From the NCBI RefSeq assembly GCF_900187455.1, contig NZ_FYDX01000003.1:372001-436000 (forward strand): DNA of 64,000 nucleotides, given 5' to 3'. Source of the DNA: Pseudomonas sp. Irchel 3E13. Lineage in GTDB: Bacteria; Pseudomonadota; Gammaproteobacteria; Pseudomonadales; Pseudomonadaceae. The notes beneath the pieces are model-generated. The model saw only the letters and a list, made by a program, of their open reading frames with translations, was not told the origin of the DNA and ran no database searches. Position numbers and translations under genes: made by a program. Positions within the stretch are counted from its first letter, which is position 1, and the number at the start of each line of letters is the position of its first letter. Positions 15,004-23,023 of this stretch are shown one piece after another.

Positions 15004-18000
15004 TTAATTTGCCTGGGTAACACTCGACCCTGGCTCAGCCATCAGTGGCGGCGCGCAGAGGGTGTTGCCGCCCGGTTTCAGGTACGGCAGAAGAATCGGC
15101 GCCATGCCCTTGAGCACTTGCACCGGCAGCGCCGAAGTGAATTTGAACGCTTCGGCCGCCCGGCCCGGCACGAAGGCGGTGAGGGTGCCGAAGTGGTTCT
15201 CGCCCAGGTAGAACACGAAGGTCGCCGTGCGGTTCAGCGAACGCGAGCCGATCAGCCGGCCACCGGCGCCGAAGCTTTCGATGCGGTTGTCGCCGGTGCC
15301 GGTCTTGCCGCCCATGGTCAGCACGGTGCCGTCATCGAGCTTGAACGCCCCGGACACACGCCGCGCCGTACCGGCATCGACCACTTGCGACATCGCCCCG
15401 CGCAGGGCCTGCGCGACTTCCACCGAAAGCACCCGTTCGCCGCGGTCGGGGTCACCGGCCAGGCTGGTTTCGTAGGGGGTGCCCGCGGCGAAATGTAGCG
15501 TGTCGATCCGCAGCACCGGCAGGCGCACGCCATCGTTCTGGATGATCCCGACCAGTTCGGCGAGCGCTGCCGGGCGGTCGCCGGAGCTGCCGATGGCGGT
15601 CGCCAGCGATGGCACCAGGTGATCGAACGGGTAACCGACGCGTTTCCAGCGCGCATGGATATCGAGGAATGCCTCGACTTCCACCAGGGTGCGGATGCGG
15701 CTGTCGCGGGCGCCCTTGTGTTTGCTCTTGAACAGCCAGCCGTAGACTTCCTGGCGTTCGAAATGGCTGGCCAGCACCGCCTCCTGGAAGCTGGCGCCCG
15801 GGTGCTTGAGCAGGTAGCCGACCAGCCACAGGTCCAGCGGGTGGGACTTGGCGATAAAGCCCTGGTCAGGCAGGTCGTACTTGCCGGGGCCGTAGGCGAG
15901 GTACAGGTCTTCGAGGCGGCCATCGCTCAGCGGATCTTTCTTGCCGGCCAGCGGCTTGCTGACCAGGCCTTCTTTTTTCATGTGGGCACGGACGAAGGCG
16001 TTGAAGGTGCTCTGGTCCGCTTCGGGGAACAGGTAGCGGTGCACGGCGGCCAGGCGAATCGGGGTCGCCCGCAGGCCGTCGAGGAAGGTGTCGAGGCGTT
16101 CCTGCGAGGTTTTGCGCTGGTATTTTTTCCAGAACCGGCGAAGGAAATCGGTGCCTTCGCGGTCAGCGAAGCGCGCCAGGTATTCCTGACGCCGCGGCTC
16201 GGCATCGTCCTTCAGCAGCGCAGAACTGTTGCCCGGCGCCTGGTAAGTGCTGTAGCGCACCAGATCGCGCATCAGACGGATGAAGGGCAGGTTGATCGAC
16301 TCGCGCAGGGCGTCTTTCAGCGTCGGAATACGACCGTTGTCTTCCTTGCGGAAGTTGTTGAACACATGCAGGCCGCCACCGGTGAAGAACGCCTCGCCGG
16401 GGCTGGCCGAATACTTGCGCTCCAGCGCGGCATCGAGCATCGCGGTGATGTTGCGGTCCTTGTTCTGGATCAGGTAGTCGATGGCCCAGCGGGTGATGAA
16501 GTCGACATCGGTCACTTCGACTTTCTTCAGTTCCGGCACAGACAGGCCGCCGTAGCGGTCATGCAGCTCGGAGATGATTTCCAGATAACTGGTCAGCACC
16601 CGCAGCTTGGCGGTGGAGCCCAGCTCCAGCTTGCTGCCTTCGTTGATGTCGAAGGGCTGGTCGGTGCTGTCGGTCTGTACCCGTACCCGCGAACCGTCGG
16701 CGGTGCGCTCCATCAGGGTGAAGCTGTAGCGCACCTGGGTGGTGCTGGTGGGGGTCAGCAAGCGCTCGCCGAACAGGCCCATTTTTTCGGCGAACGCCGG
16801 GTCGGCGAGGTTTTTCAGGTAATCACTGACCTGGGTCTGCAGGCCGGATTGCAGGGTGCTGGTGGCCGACAGATCCAGGCGGTCGAGGTCGTACAGCGGC
16901 CGCGCGAGCATGCTCGAAAGACGACTGCGGGCGACGCTGATGCCCTTGTTGGTGACGATCGGCACGATGGTCGGCTGCGCGACCCAGTCGCGGTAGATCG
17001 CCTTGCTCGCCAGGGCGGCGTCGGCCAGCGGCTGGTCGATGATGTTGTTCGCCGCCAGCAGGCGGACATGGCTGTCGGTCAGCACCGCCAGTTCATTGCG
17101 GCCCTTGGCCAGGAAGTGCGAAGGACGGCGCTGGGCGATCATCAACGAAAGTACCTGGCGCAGGGCCAGACCACGGGCGGCGAGGGTTTCCGGATCGGTT
17201 GCGGTGGAAGCCAGCAGGCGGTTGACCTCGGCGAAATCGGCGCCGTACCAGACGCGCAAGCCCTCGGCCATGCCGTGCACTTCACCGTGGCCGGGCACCG
17301 CCGAGAGCGGCACGCTGTTGAGGTAGTCGCGGACGATACGCTGGCGCGCTTCGAGGGTTTGCGGGCCGTCCTGGTAGGCGCGCACGCTGGCGGAAATCAT
17401 CTGGCGGATCTTCTCGCCGCCAGACGCCGTCAGGCCGTCCGGCGAGTGGCGGTATTTCTCCAGTTGGGTGGCCAGGGTGCTGCCGCCCGCCGACTGGCCG
17501 GGCAGGGCGAGGTACTTGGCGATCTGGGTGTAGGCCGCTTTGGCGAAGCGCGGCCAGTCCACCGCCGGGTTGCCGTTGGGGTCGTTGGGATCGAGCAGGT
17601 CGCGGTTCTCGATGAACAGCAAGCTGTGCACCATCACCGGCGGAATAGAGGCGAAGTCCGGATAAAGGTGTTGCGGGTACTGGTACTGATAGAGCACATC
17701 GCCCTTGCAGTCGGTGATGCTCAGGCCGGCCTGAATTTTCTCGGTGTAGGGTACGAAAAAGCCGCGATCAACGTAGTTCATCAGTGCTGGAGAAAAGCGA
17801 GTCTGCTCCACCACCACGTAGTCCCGCTTCAGCAGGCGAGGAATGAATTCACCGAGAGCGCTGTAGCCCAGACGCTTATCGAACGGCCCTTCGCCGGGGT
17901 AGACCATGGCGTCGGTGGGGCCCTTGTGCATCGAATAGCTCAGGGTCGCGGCGAACTTGCTGAACTCGCGGGATTGCAGGCGCGAACTCTGCATTTCCTT

Positions 18001-18159
18001 GGTGGCGGCATAGCCCAGCAACGCCAGCGTGATCAGCACGATCAGGGCGATCAACCACCACAAATAGCGTAGGCGGGAGCGGCGAGGCGATGGCGTTTCT
18101 TCCGTGTTTTCTGCGGGGGCTAGGGTATTTCCGTGATCCGAGTGCCACTGTGCGCCCAT
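15004..18159 (-). CDS. Large class A penicillin-binding protein (transglycosylase/transpeptidase)
   Basis: A 1051-residue protein with a cytoplasmic N-terminus, one membrane anchor (about 30-52) and a large periplasmic part. The glycosyltransferase 51 domain (about 150-350) shows IENRDLL in place of the usual EDxxFxxH, and GGSTLATQLEKY. The penicillin-binding domain has all three active-site motifs: SxxK as STAK (about 515), SxN as SIN (about 620) and KTG in GGKTGTGDN (about 950). The unusually long spacing between SxN and KTG marks an inserted helical region. It is not the standard PBP1a or PBP1b. It probably polymerises and cross-links peptidoglycan under particular conditions. It appears monocistronic. 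Confidence 0.88.
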   Translation of the reverse strand: MGAQWHSDHGNTLAPAENTEETPSPRRSRLRYLWWLIALIVLITLALLGYAATKEMQSSRLQSREFSKFAATLSYSMHKGPTDAMVYPGEGPFDKRLGYSALGEFIPRLLKRDYVVVEQTRFSPALMNYVDRGFFVPYTEKIQAGLSITDCKGDVLYQYQYPQHLYPDFASIPPVMVHSLLFIENRDLLDPNDPNGNPAVDWPRFAKAAYTQIAKYLALPGQSAGGSTLATQLEKYRHSPDGLTASGGEKIRQMISASVRAYQDGPQTLEARQRIVRDYLNSVPLSAVPGHGEVHGMAEGLRVWYGADFAEVNRLLASTATDPETLAARGLALRQVLSLMIAQRRPSHFLAKGRNELAVLTDSHVRLLAANNIIDQPLADAALASKAIYRDWVAQPTIVPIVTNKGISVARSRLSSMLARPLYDLDRLDLSATSTLQSGLQTQVSDYLKNLADPAFAEKMGLFGERLLTPTSTTQVRYSFTLMERTADGSRVRVQTDSTDQPFDINEGSKLELGSTAKLRVLTSYLEIISELHDRYGGLSVPELKKVEVTDVDFITRWAIDYLIQNKDRNITAMLDAALERKYSASPGEAFFTGGGLHVFNNFRKEDNGRIPTLKDALRESINLPFIRLMRDLVRYSTYQAPGNSSALLKDDAEPRRQEYLARFADREGTDFLRRFWKKYQRKTSQERLDTFLDGLRATPIRLAAVHRYLFPEADQSTFNAFVRAHMKKEGLVSKPLAGKKDPLSDGRLEDLYLAYGPGKYDLPDQGFIAKSHPLDLWLVGYLLKHPGASFQEAVLASHFERQEVYGWLFKSKHKGARDSRIRTLVEVEAFLDIHARWKRVGYPFDHLVPSLATAIGSSGDRPAALAELVGIIQNDGVRLPVLRIDTLHFAAGTPYETSLAGDPDRGERVLSVEVAQALRGAMSQVVDAGTARRVSGAFKLDDGTVLTMGGKTGTGDNRIESFGAGGRLIGSRSLNRTATFVFYLGENHFGTLTAFVPGRAAEAFKFTSALPVQVLKGMAPILLPYLKPGGNTLCAPPLMAEPGSSVTQAN

Positions 18160-18600
18160 AGTCTTAAGCCCGGTTTTGTCTTTTTCGTCTTGCTTGCCTG
18201 AAGCTTAGACGCTGACCGGAGGCGGTGAAAAAATTGTTGAGAGCTGTCAGTTAATTCCTAAAAACGAGTCAGAAATCATAGGTTTTGCGCGTCATATTGG
18301 CCGCCCTATTTTGGTGCCAAACTTCCCGCAATCAATGAGCGATCCGCGCTTTGTGGTGAAAGCCACTCCACAAAAGCCGTTCTGGCCGAGACTTCCCGCC
18401 AAATATGCCGCTGTTTACAGTGAAAACACCTGCATTCGCCTCCCTATACTGCTGGCCCTTTCGCTCTGCGGGCACCTTGACTGCCCGCGGACGGGCTCAC
18501 CCACAAGGTCGAGCCCGGCGAGGCACCGCGTCCTGCCTACCGGCGATGCGCCTGCCTGCGTGATTGCTCATATCCAATAACAAAATGAGGTTGTATCTCC
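18160..18600 (+). promoter_or_regulatory. 441-base intergenic region with two short hairpins before the permease
   Basis: No gene is supported here. The left half is AT-richer and should hold the divergent promoters. Near the permease are two short stem-loops: GCGGGCA/TGCCCGC (18468-18474 and 18482-18488) and CGGGCTC/GAGCCCG (18492-18498 and 18511-18517). They could lie in the 5' leader of the permease mRNA. No known riboswitch class was recognised. Confidence 0.4.
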
Positions 18601-20019
18601 ATGCCAGTCGGCAACCCTTCTCCTGCCGAGACCGTCCAGGGCGGTCCACTCAAACGGGAACTCGGCGAACGCCACATTCGCCTCATGGCCCTTGGCGCCT
18701 GCATCGGCGTCGGCCTGTTCCTCGGTTCGGCCAAGGCCATTGAAATGGCCGGCCCGGCGATCATGCTGTCCTACATCATTGGCGGCCTGGCGATCCTGGT
18801 GATCATGCGGGCGCTCGGCGAAATGGCCGTGCACAACCCGGTGGCCGGGTCCTTTAGCCGTTACGCACAAGATTATCTCGGCCCGCTGGCGGGCTTTCTG
18901 ACCGGCTGGAACTACTGGTTCCTCTGGCTGGTGACCTGCGTCGCGGAAATCACCGCGGTGGCCATCTACATGGGCATCTGGTTCCCCGATGTACCGCGCT
19001 GGATCTGGGCCCTGGCGGCGCTGGGCAGCATGGGCGCGATCAACCTGATCGCGGTCAAGGCCTTCGGCGAGTTCGAATTCTGGTTCGCCCTGATCAAGAT
19101 CGTCACCATCATCGCCATGGTCATCGGCGGCATCGGCGTCATCGCTTTTGGCTTCGGCAACGACGGTGTCGCGCTGGGCATTGGCAACCTGTGGAGCAAC
19201 GGCGGCTTCATGCCCAACGGCGTGACCGGCGTGCTGATGTCGCTGCAAATGGTGATGTTCGCCTACCTCGGCGTGGAAATGATCGGCCTCACCGCCGGTG
19301 AAGCGCGCAACCCGCAGAAGACCATCCCCCAGGCCATCGGCTCGGTGTTCTGGCGCATCCTGCTGTTCTACGTCGGCGCGCTGTTCGTGATCCTGTCGAT
19401 CTACCCGTGGAACGAAATCGGCAGCCAGGGCAGCCCGTTCGTGATGACGTTCGAGCGCCTGGGCATCAAGACCGCCGCCGGCATCATCAACTTCGTGGTG
19501 ATCACCGCTGCGCTGTCGTCCTGCAACGGCGGCATCTTCAGCACCGGGCGCATGCTCTACAGCCTCGCGCAGAACGGCCAGGCCCCGGCCGCCTTCGCCC
19601 GCACCTCGCGCAACGGCGTGCCGCGCAATGCGCTGCTGCTGTCCATCGCCGCCTTGCTGCTGGGTGTGCTGGCCAACTATCTGGTGCCGGAAAAAGTCTT
19701 CGTCTGGGTGACCTCGATTGCCACCTTCGGCGCGATCTGGACCTGGGCGATGATCCTGCTGGCGCAACTGAAATTCCGCGCCGGCCTGAGCGACGCCGAG
19801 CGTGACCGCCTGCAATACCGCATGTGGCTGTGGCCGCTCAGCTCCTATCTGGCGCTGGCGTTCCTGGTGCTGGTGGTGGGCTTGATGGCGTACTTCGAAG
19901 ACACCCGCGTGGCGCTGTATATCGGCCCGGCGTTCCTGGTGTTGCTGACGGCCCTGTATTACGGGTTCAAGCTGGCGCCGAAGGGTGAAGAAGGCGGGCT
20001 GGTACGCCCGACCTCATAA
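18601..20019 (+). CDS. Amino acid permease, APC superfamily (ProY/GabP-like)
   Basis: A 472-residue inner-membrane protein with twelve hydrophobic segments. The N-terminal substrate-site motif ALGACIGVGLFLGSA and the ELGERHIRLMALG preamble define the amino acid transporter (AAT) family. Members import single amino acids such as proline, histidine, GABA or D-alanine with protons. Substrate cannot be decided from the sequence; similarity of the N-terminus to ProY/HutT-type permeases is the best guess. It is a single gene, preceded by a long leader and followed by a strong stem-loop. Confidence 0.88.
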   Translation: MPVGNPSPAETVQGGPLKRELGERHIRLMALGACIGVGLFLGSAKAIEMAGPAIMLSYIIGGLAILVIMRALGEMAVHNPVAGSFSRYAQDYLGPLAGFLTGWNYWFLWLVTCVAEITAVAIYMGIWFPDVPRWIWALAALGSMGAINLIAVKAFGEFEFWFALIKIVTIIAMVIGGIGVIAFGFGNDGVALGIGNLWSNGGFMPNGVTGVLMSLQMVMFAYLGVEMIGLTAGEARNPQKTIPQAIGSVFWRILLFYVGALFVILSIYPWNEIGSQGSPFVMTFERLGIKTAAGIINFVVITAALSSCNGGIFSTGRMLYSLAQNGQAPAAFARTSRNGVPRNALLLSIAALLLGVLANYLVPEKVFVWVTSIATFGAIWTWAMILLAQLKFRAGLSDAERDRLQYRMWLWPLSSYLALAFLVLVVGLMAYFEDTRVALYIGPAFLVLLTALYYGFKLAPKGEEGGLVRPTS

Positions 20020-20030
20020 CATCGAAAACC

Positions 20031-20062
20031 TGCAGGAGCGCGCTGGTCCCGGCGCTCCTGCA
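20031..20062. terminator. Stem-loop between permease and opgC-like gene
   Basis: TGCAGGAGCGC (20031-20041) pairs with GCGCTCCTGCA (20052-20062), an 11-bp perfect stem between convergent genes. There is no T-run on either side. Confidence 0.6.
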
Positions 20063-20066
20063 CGGA

Positions 20067-21191
20067 TCAGGCTGCGGGGGCCGGCACCACCCGCGTCAGC
20101 CGTTTGTTCCAGTCCAGCCACACCGCCAGCAGCATCATCAATCCCACCCCCACCAGTGCACTGAACACCTGCATCGACCAGTGTTCACCGCCCAGCGCGT
20201 TGGCCATGTCCGCCAGCGGCGCCAGCAGCACGCCGAAGCAGAACACTTCCAGCGAATACCGACCCATCCGGCAGCTTTGCCGCGCCAGCCAGTTTTCCAG
20301 CCATGCGCCTGCGGGCAGCAAACGTGCGGTGCAGTAGGCGAGGGCCAGGAAGTGCAGCAGCCGCGCCGGTGACAGGTTGGTCTTGCTGATCGGGTACAGC
20401 CACTCGGCCAGCACCTTCGGCATGAACGCGTCGTGCACGTCGGGCCAGCGCCACGACAAGGCGATCAGCGCACACAACAGCAAGTAGCCCGCCGCGACCA
20501 TGAACAACGGCTGCCGCCAAACCGGCCGCAGCTCCGGCGTATGCTCGCGCTGGGAATGAATCGCCACCGCGCCGCCAAGAATGAACAGCAGTTGCCAGGC
20601 CAGCGGATTGAAGAACCACACCCCGCCTTCCTGCGCCGCCAGGTTCCACTGGAACATCGGCGCCATCAGGTACAGCGCCACCGAAAAGCCCACCACGTAT
20701 TCCGCCCGGCGCAGCATCAACGGCAGCACCAGCGGCAGCCCGAGCAACAGCAGGATGTACAGCGGCAACGGGTCCATCAGGTTGGGTTTGAAGCGCAGCA
20801 GCAACTCGTCCACCAGCGCCTGCTGCGGATTGCCGAGGAAATAATAGAGGCCCATTTCCTCGATCATGTCGCGGGTTTCGACGTGGTTGTTGGCGACGAA
20901 GACAATGCCCATCAACAACACCAACAGGAAGATGTGCACCACATACAGGACCCAGGCGCGGCGCAGGATGCGCACGCACGCGACGACCCAGCCGTCGCGC
21001 AGCGCCACCTTGCCGTAGGCCAGCACCGCGGCGTAGCCGGCGAGGAAGACGAAGATTTCCGCTGCATCACTGAAGCCAAAATTGCGCACGGTGAGGTTGG
21101 CCAGCGGGTTGCCGGGGATGTGGTCCCAGAAGATGAAGACCAGCGCCAGCCCTCGAAAAAAGTCGATCCGGTGATCGCGCCCGTTAATCAT
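20067..21191 (-). CDS. OpgC-domain integral membrane acyltransferase-like protein
   Basis: A 374-residue protein with about ten hydrophobic helices and the N-terminal signature RDHRIDFFRGLALVFIFWDHIPGNPLANLT...GFSDAAEIFVFLAGYA, characteristic of the OpgC family. OpgC proteins are inner-membrane enzymes that succinylate osmoregulated periplasmic glucans. There is no opgGH nearby, so the substrate may differ. The start codon lacks a clear ribosome binding site. Confidence 0.85.
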   Translation of the reverse strand: MINGRDHRIDFFRGLALVFIFWDHIPGNPLANLTVRNFGFSDAAEIFVFLAGYAAVLAYGKVALRDGWVVACVRILRRAWVLYVVHIFLLVLLMGIVFVANNHVETRDMIEEMGLYYFLGNPQQALVDELLLRFKPNLMDPLPLYILLLLGLPLVLPLMLRRAEYVVGFSVALYLMAPMFQWNLAAQEGGVWFFNPLAWQLLFILGGAVAIHSQREHTPELRPVWRQPLFMVAAGYLLLCALIALSWRWPDVHDAFMPKVLAEWLYPISKTNLSPARLLHFLALAYCTARLLPAGAWLENWLARQSCRMGRYSLEVFCFGVLLAPLADMANALGGEHWSMQVFSALVGVGLMMLLAVWLDWNKRLTRVVPAPAA

Positions 21192-21337
21192 GATGAAGGC
21201 TCTTGAAGAAGGGTGTTTCAGTAGAGGATCAGCGCAGGCGATCTGCGGTTCCGCGCCGCTGACCTTTGCCGATCAGTGGCGCGGAGGGTGGGGAGTTTTG
21301 CCGGATATTGCAACGACGGCGTGTTACCGAATGTCTC

Positions 21338-22954
21338 TCAGGCGGCCTCGGCGTTCGGCTCGAAACTGTCCGCCCGGGCCATCGCCCACATGTGCTGGTA
21401 GAACTCGCCGCTGACCTCGCCGCTGAGCAACTCGCCCGGCTTGAGGAATACATGCAGTTGCGAGAACAGCTTGATCTCGGTGGCGGACTTGCGCCGCACC
21501 AGATGTTTGGCCTCCAGTTGCGCCGGGTGGTCGAGGCCGGCGGCGGCGAGCATTTCGGCCAGGGCCTTGAGGGTGTTGCGGTGGAAGTTGAACACCCGCT
21601 GGGCCTTGTCCGGCACCACCAGGGCGCGCTGGCGCAGACCGTCCTGGGTGGCGACGCCGGTAGGGCACTTGTTGGTGTGGCAGCTTTGCGACTGGATGCA
21701 GCCGATGGCGAACATGAAGCCACGCGCGGCGTTGGCCCAGTCGGCGCCGATGGCCAGCACGCTGGCGATGTCGAAGGCGCTGACGATCTTGCCGCTGGCG
21801 CCGAGCTTGATCTTGTCGCGCAGGTTCAGCCCGACCAGGGTGTTGTGGACGAACAGCAGGCCTTCGCGCAGCGGCACGCCGATATGGTCGGTGAACTCCA
21901 CTGGCGCCGCGCCGGTGCCGCCTTCCTTGCCGTCGACGACGATGAAGTCGGGCAGGATGCCGGTTTCCAGCATCGCCTTGGCGATGCCCATGAATTCCCA
22001 CGGATGGCCCAGGCAGAACTTGAAGCCCACCGGTTTGCCGCCGGACAGTTCGCGCAGTTGAGCGATGAAATGCATCATCTCGATCGGCGTCGAAAAGGCG
22101 CTGTGCCGCGACGGCGAAACGCAGTCCTCGCCCATCATCACGCCGCGGGTCTCGGCGATTTCGTGGGTCACCTTGTGCTTGGGCAGGATGCCGCCGTGGC
22201 CGGGTTTGGCGCCCTGGCTCATCTTGATTTCGATCATCCGCACCTGCGGGTTGCGCGCCTGTTCGGCGAAGCGCTCGGGGTCGAAGCGGCCGTCGGCGGT
22301 GCGGCAGCCGAAATAGCCGCTGCCCAGTTCCCAGGTCAGGTCGCCGCCGTGTTCGCGGTGATAGGGGCTGATGCTGCCTTCGCCGGTGTCATGGGCGAAG
22401 TTGCCCAGCTTGGCGCCGAGGTTCAGCGCGCGGATGGCATTGGCGCTCAGCGAGCCGAAGCTCATCGCCGAGATATTGAACACCGACGCCGAATACGGCT
22501 GGGTGCATTGCGGCCCACCGACGATGACCCGGAACGCCGACGGATCGCTCAGCGGCGCCGGGCGCATGGAGTGGCCGATAAACTCGAAGCCGGACTGATA
22601 GACATCGATCAGCGTGCCGAACGGCTTGTCCGCCCCTTCGTTCTTGGCCCGCGCGTACACCAGCGAGCGCTGCGCGCGGGAGAACGGCAGGGCATCGCTG
22701 TCGGATTCCAGCAGGTACTGGCGGATCTCCGGACGAATACCTTCGACCAGGTAGCGGATATTGCCGAGGATCGGGTAGTTGCGGCGCACCGCATGGCGCT
22801 TCTGCAGCAGGTCGAACAGGCCGATCAGGCTGAGAATCGCAGTGGCGAGGGTGAAGGGCCAGAGCCATTCATGGTGCAGGAACGGCAGGCTGGCGAGGGT
22901 GAACAGGACGCAGGCGGCGAAAAAGGCGTAGCGGCTCAGAAGTGACAGGCTCAT
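21338..22954 (-). CDS. Membrane-anchored FMN-binding glutamate synthase family protein
   Basis: A 538-residue protein with two N-terminal hydrophobic helices (about 5-25 and 30-47) followed by the FMN/Fe-S domain of glutamate synthase. Visible motifs include ISAMSFGSLSANAIRALN, SQGAKPGHGGILP, VDGKEGGTGAAP, and the Fe-S cysteine cluster CIQSQSCHTNKCPTG. The glutaminase domain and the small NADPH-dependent subunit are absent, so it is a stand-alone GltB-core protein whose reaction is uncertain. AAGGAAA precedes the start. Confidence 0.87.
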   Translation of the reverse strand: MSLSLLSRYAFFAACVLFTLASLPFLHHEWLWPFTLATAILSLIGLFDLLQKRHAVRRNYPILGNIRYLVEGIRPEIRQYLLESDSDALPFSRAQRSLVYARAKNEGADKPFGTLIDVYQSGFEFIGHSMRPAPLSDPSAFRVIVGGPQCTQPYSASVFNISAMSFGSLSANAIRALNLGAKLGNFAHDTGEGSISPYHREHGGDLTWELGSGYFGCRTADGRFDPERFAEQARNPQVRMIEIKMSQGAKPGHGGILPKHKVTHEIAETRGVMMGEDCVSPSRHSAFSTPIEMMHFIAQLRELSGGKPVGFKFCLGHPWEFMGIAKAMLETGILPDFIVVDGKEGGTGAAPVEFTDHIGVPLREGLLFVHNTLVGLNLRDKIKLGASGKIVSAFDIASVLAIGADWANAARGFMFAIGCIQSQSCHTNKCPTGVATQDGLRQRALVVPDKAQRVFNFHRNTLKALAEMLAAAGLDHPAQLEAKHLVRRKSATEIKLFSQLHVFLKPGELLSGEVSGEFYQHMWAMARADSFEPNAEAA

Positions 22955-23023
22955 ACGGTTTCCTTTGTATTGGCACGGTCAGGCAAGCCGTTAACCATAT
23001 AGCCGATAAGGAAATGAAGCCAG

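Noticed and set aside
15619..18072. Open frame of 817 codons antisense to the penicillin-binding protein gene
   Set aside because: Shadow of the real gene; composition is biased and no motif was recognised.
18311..18580. 89-codon frame in the leader of the amino-acid permease
   Set aside because: No ribosome binding site, proline/threonine-rich low-similarity translation, and it covers the hairpins of the leader.
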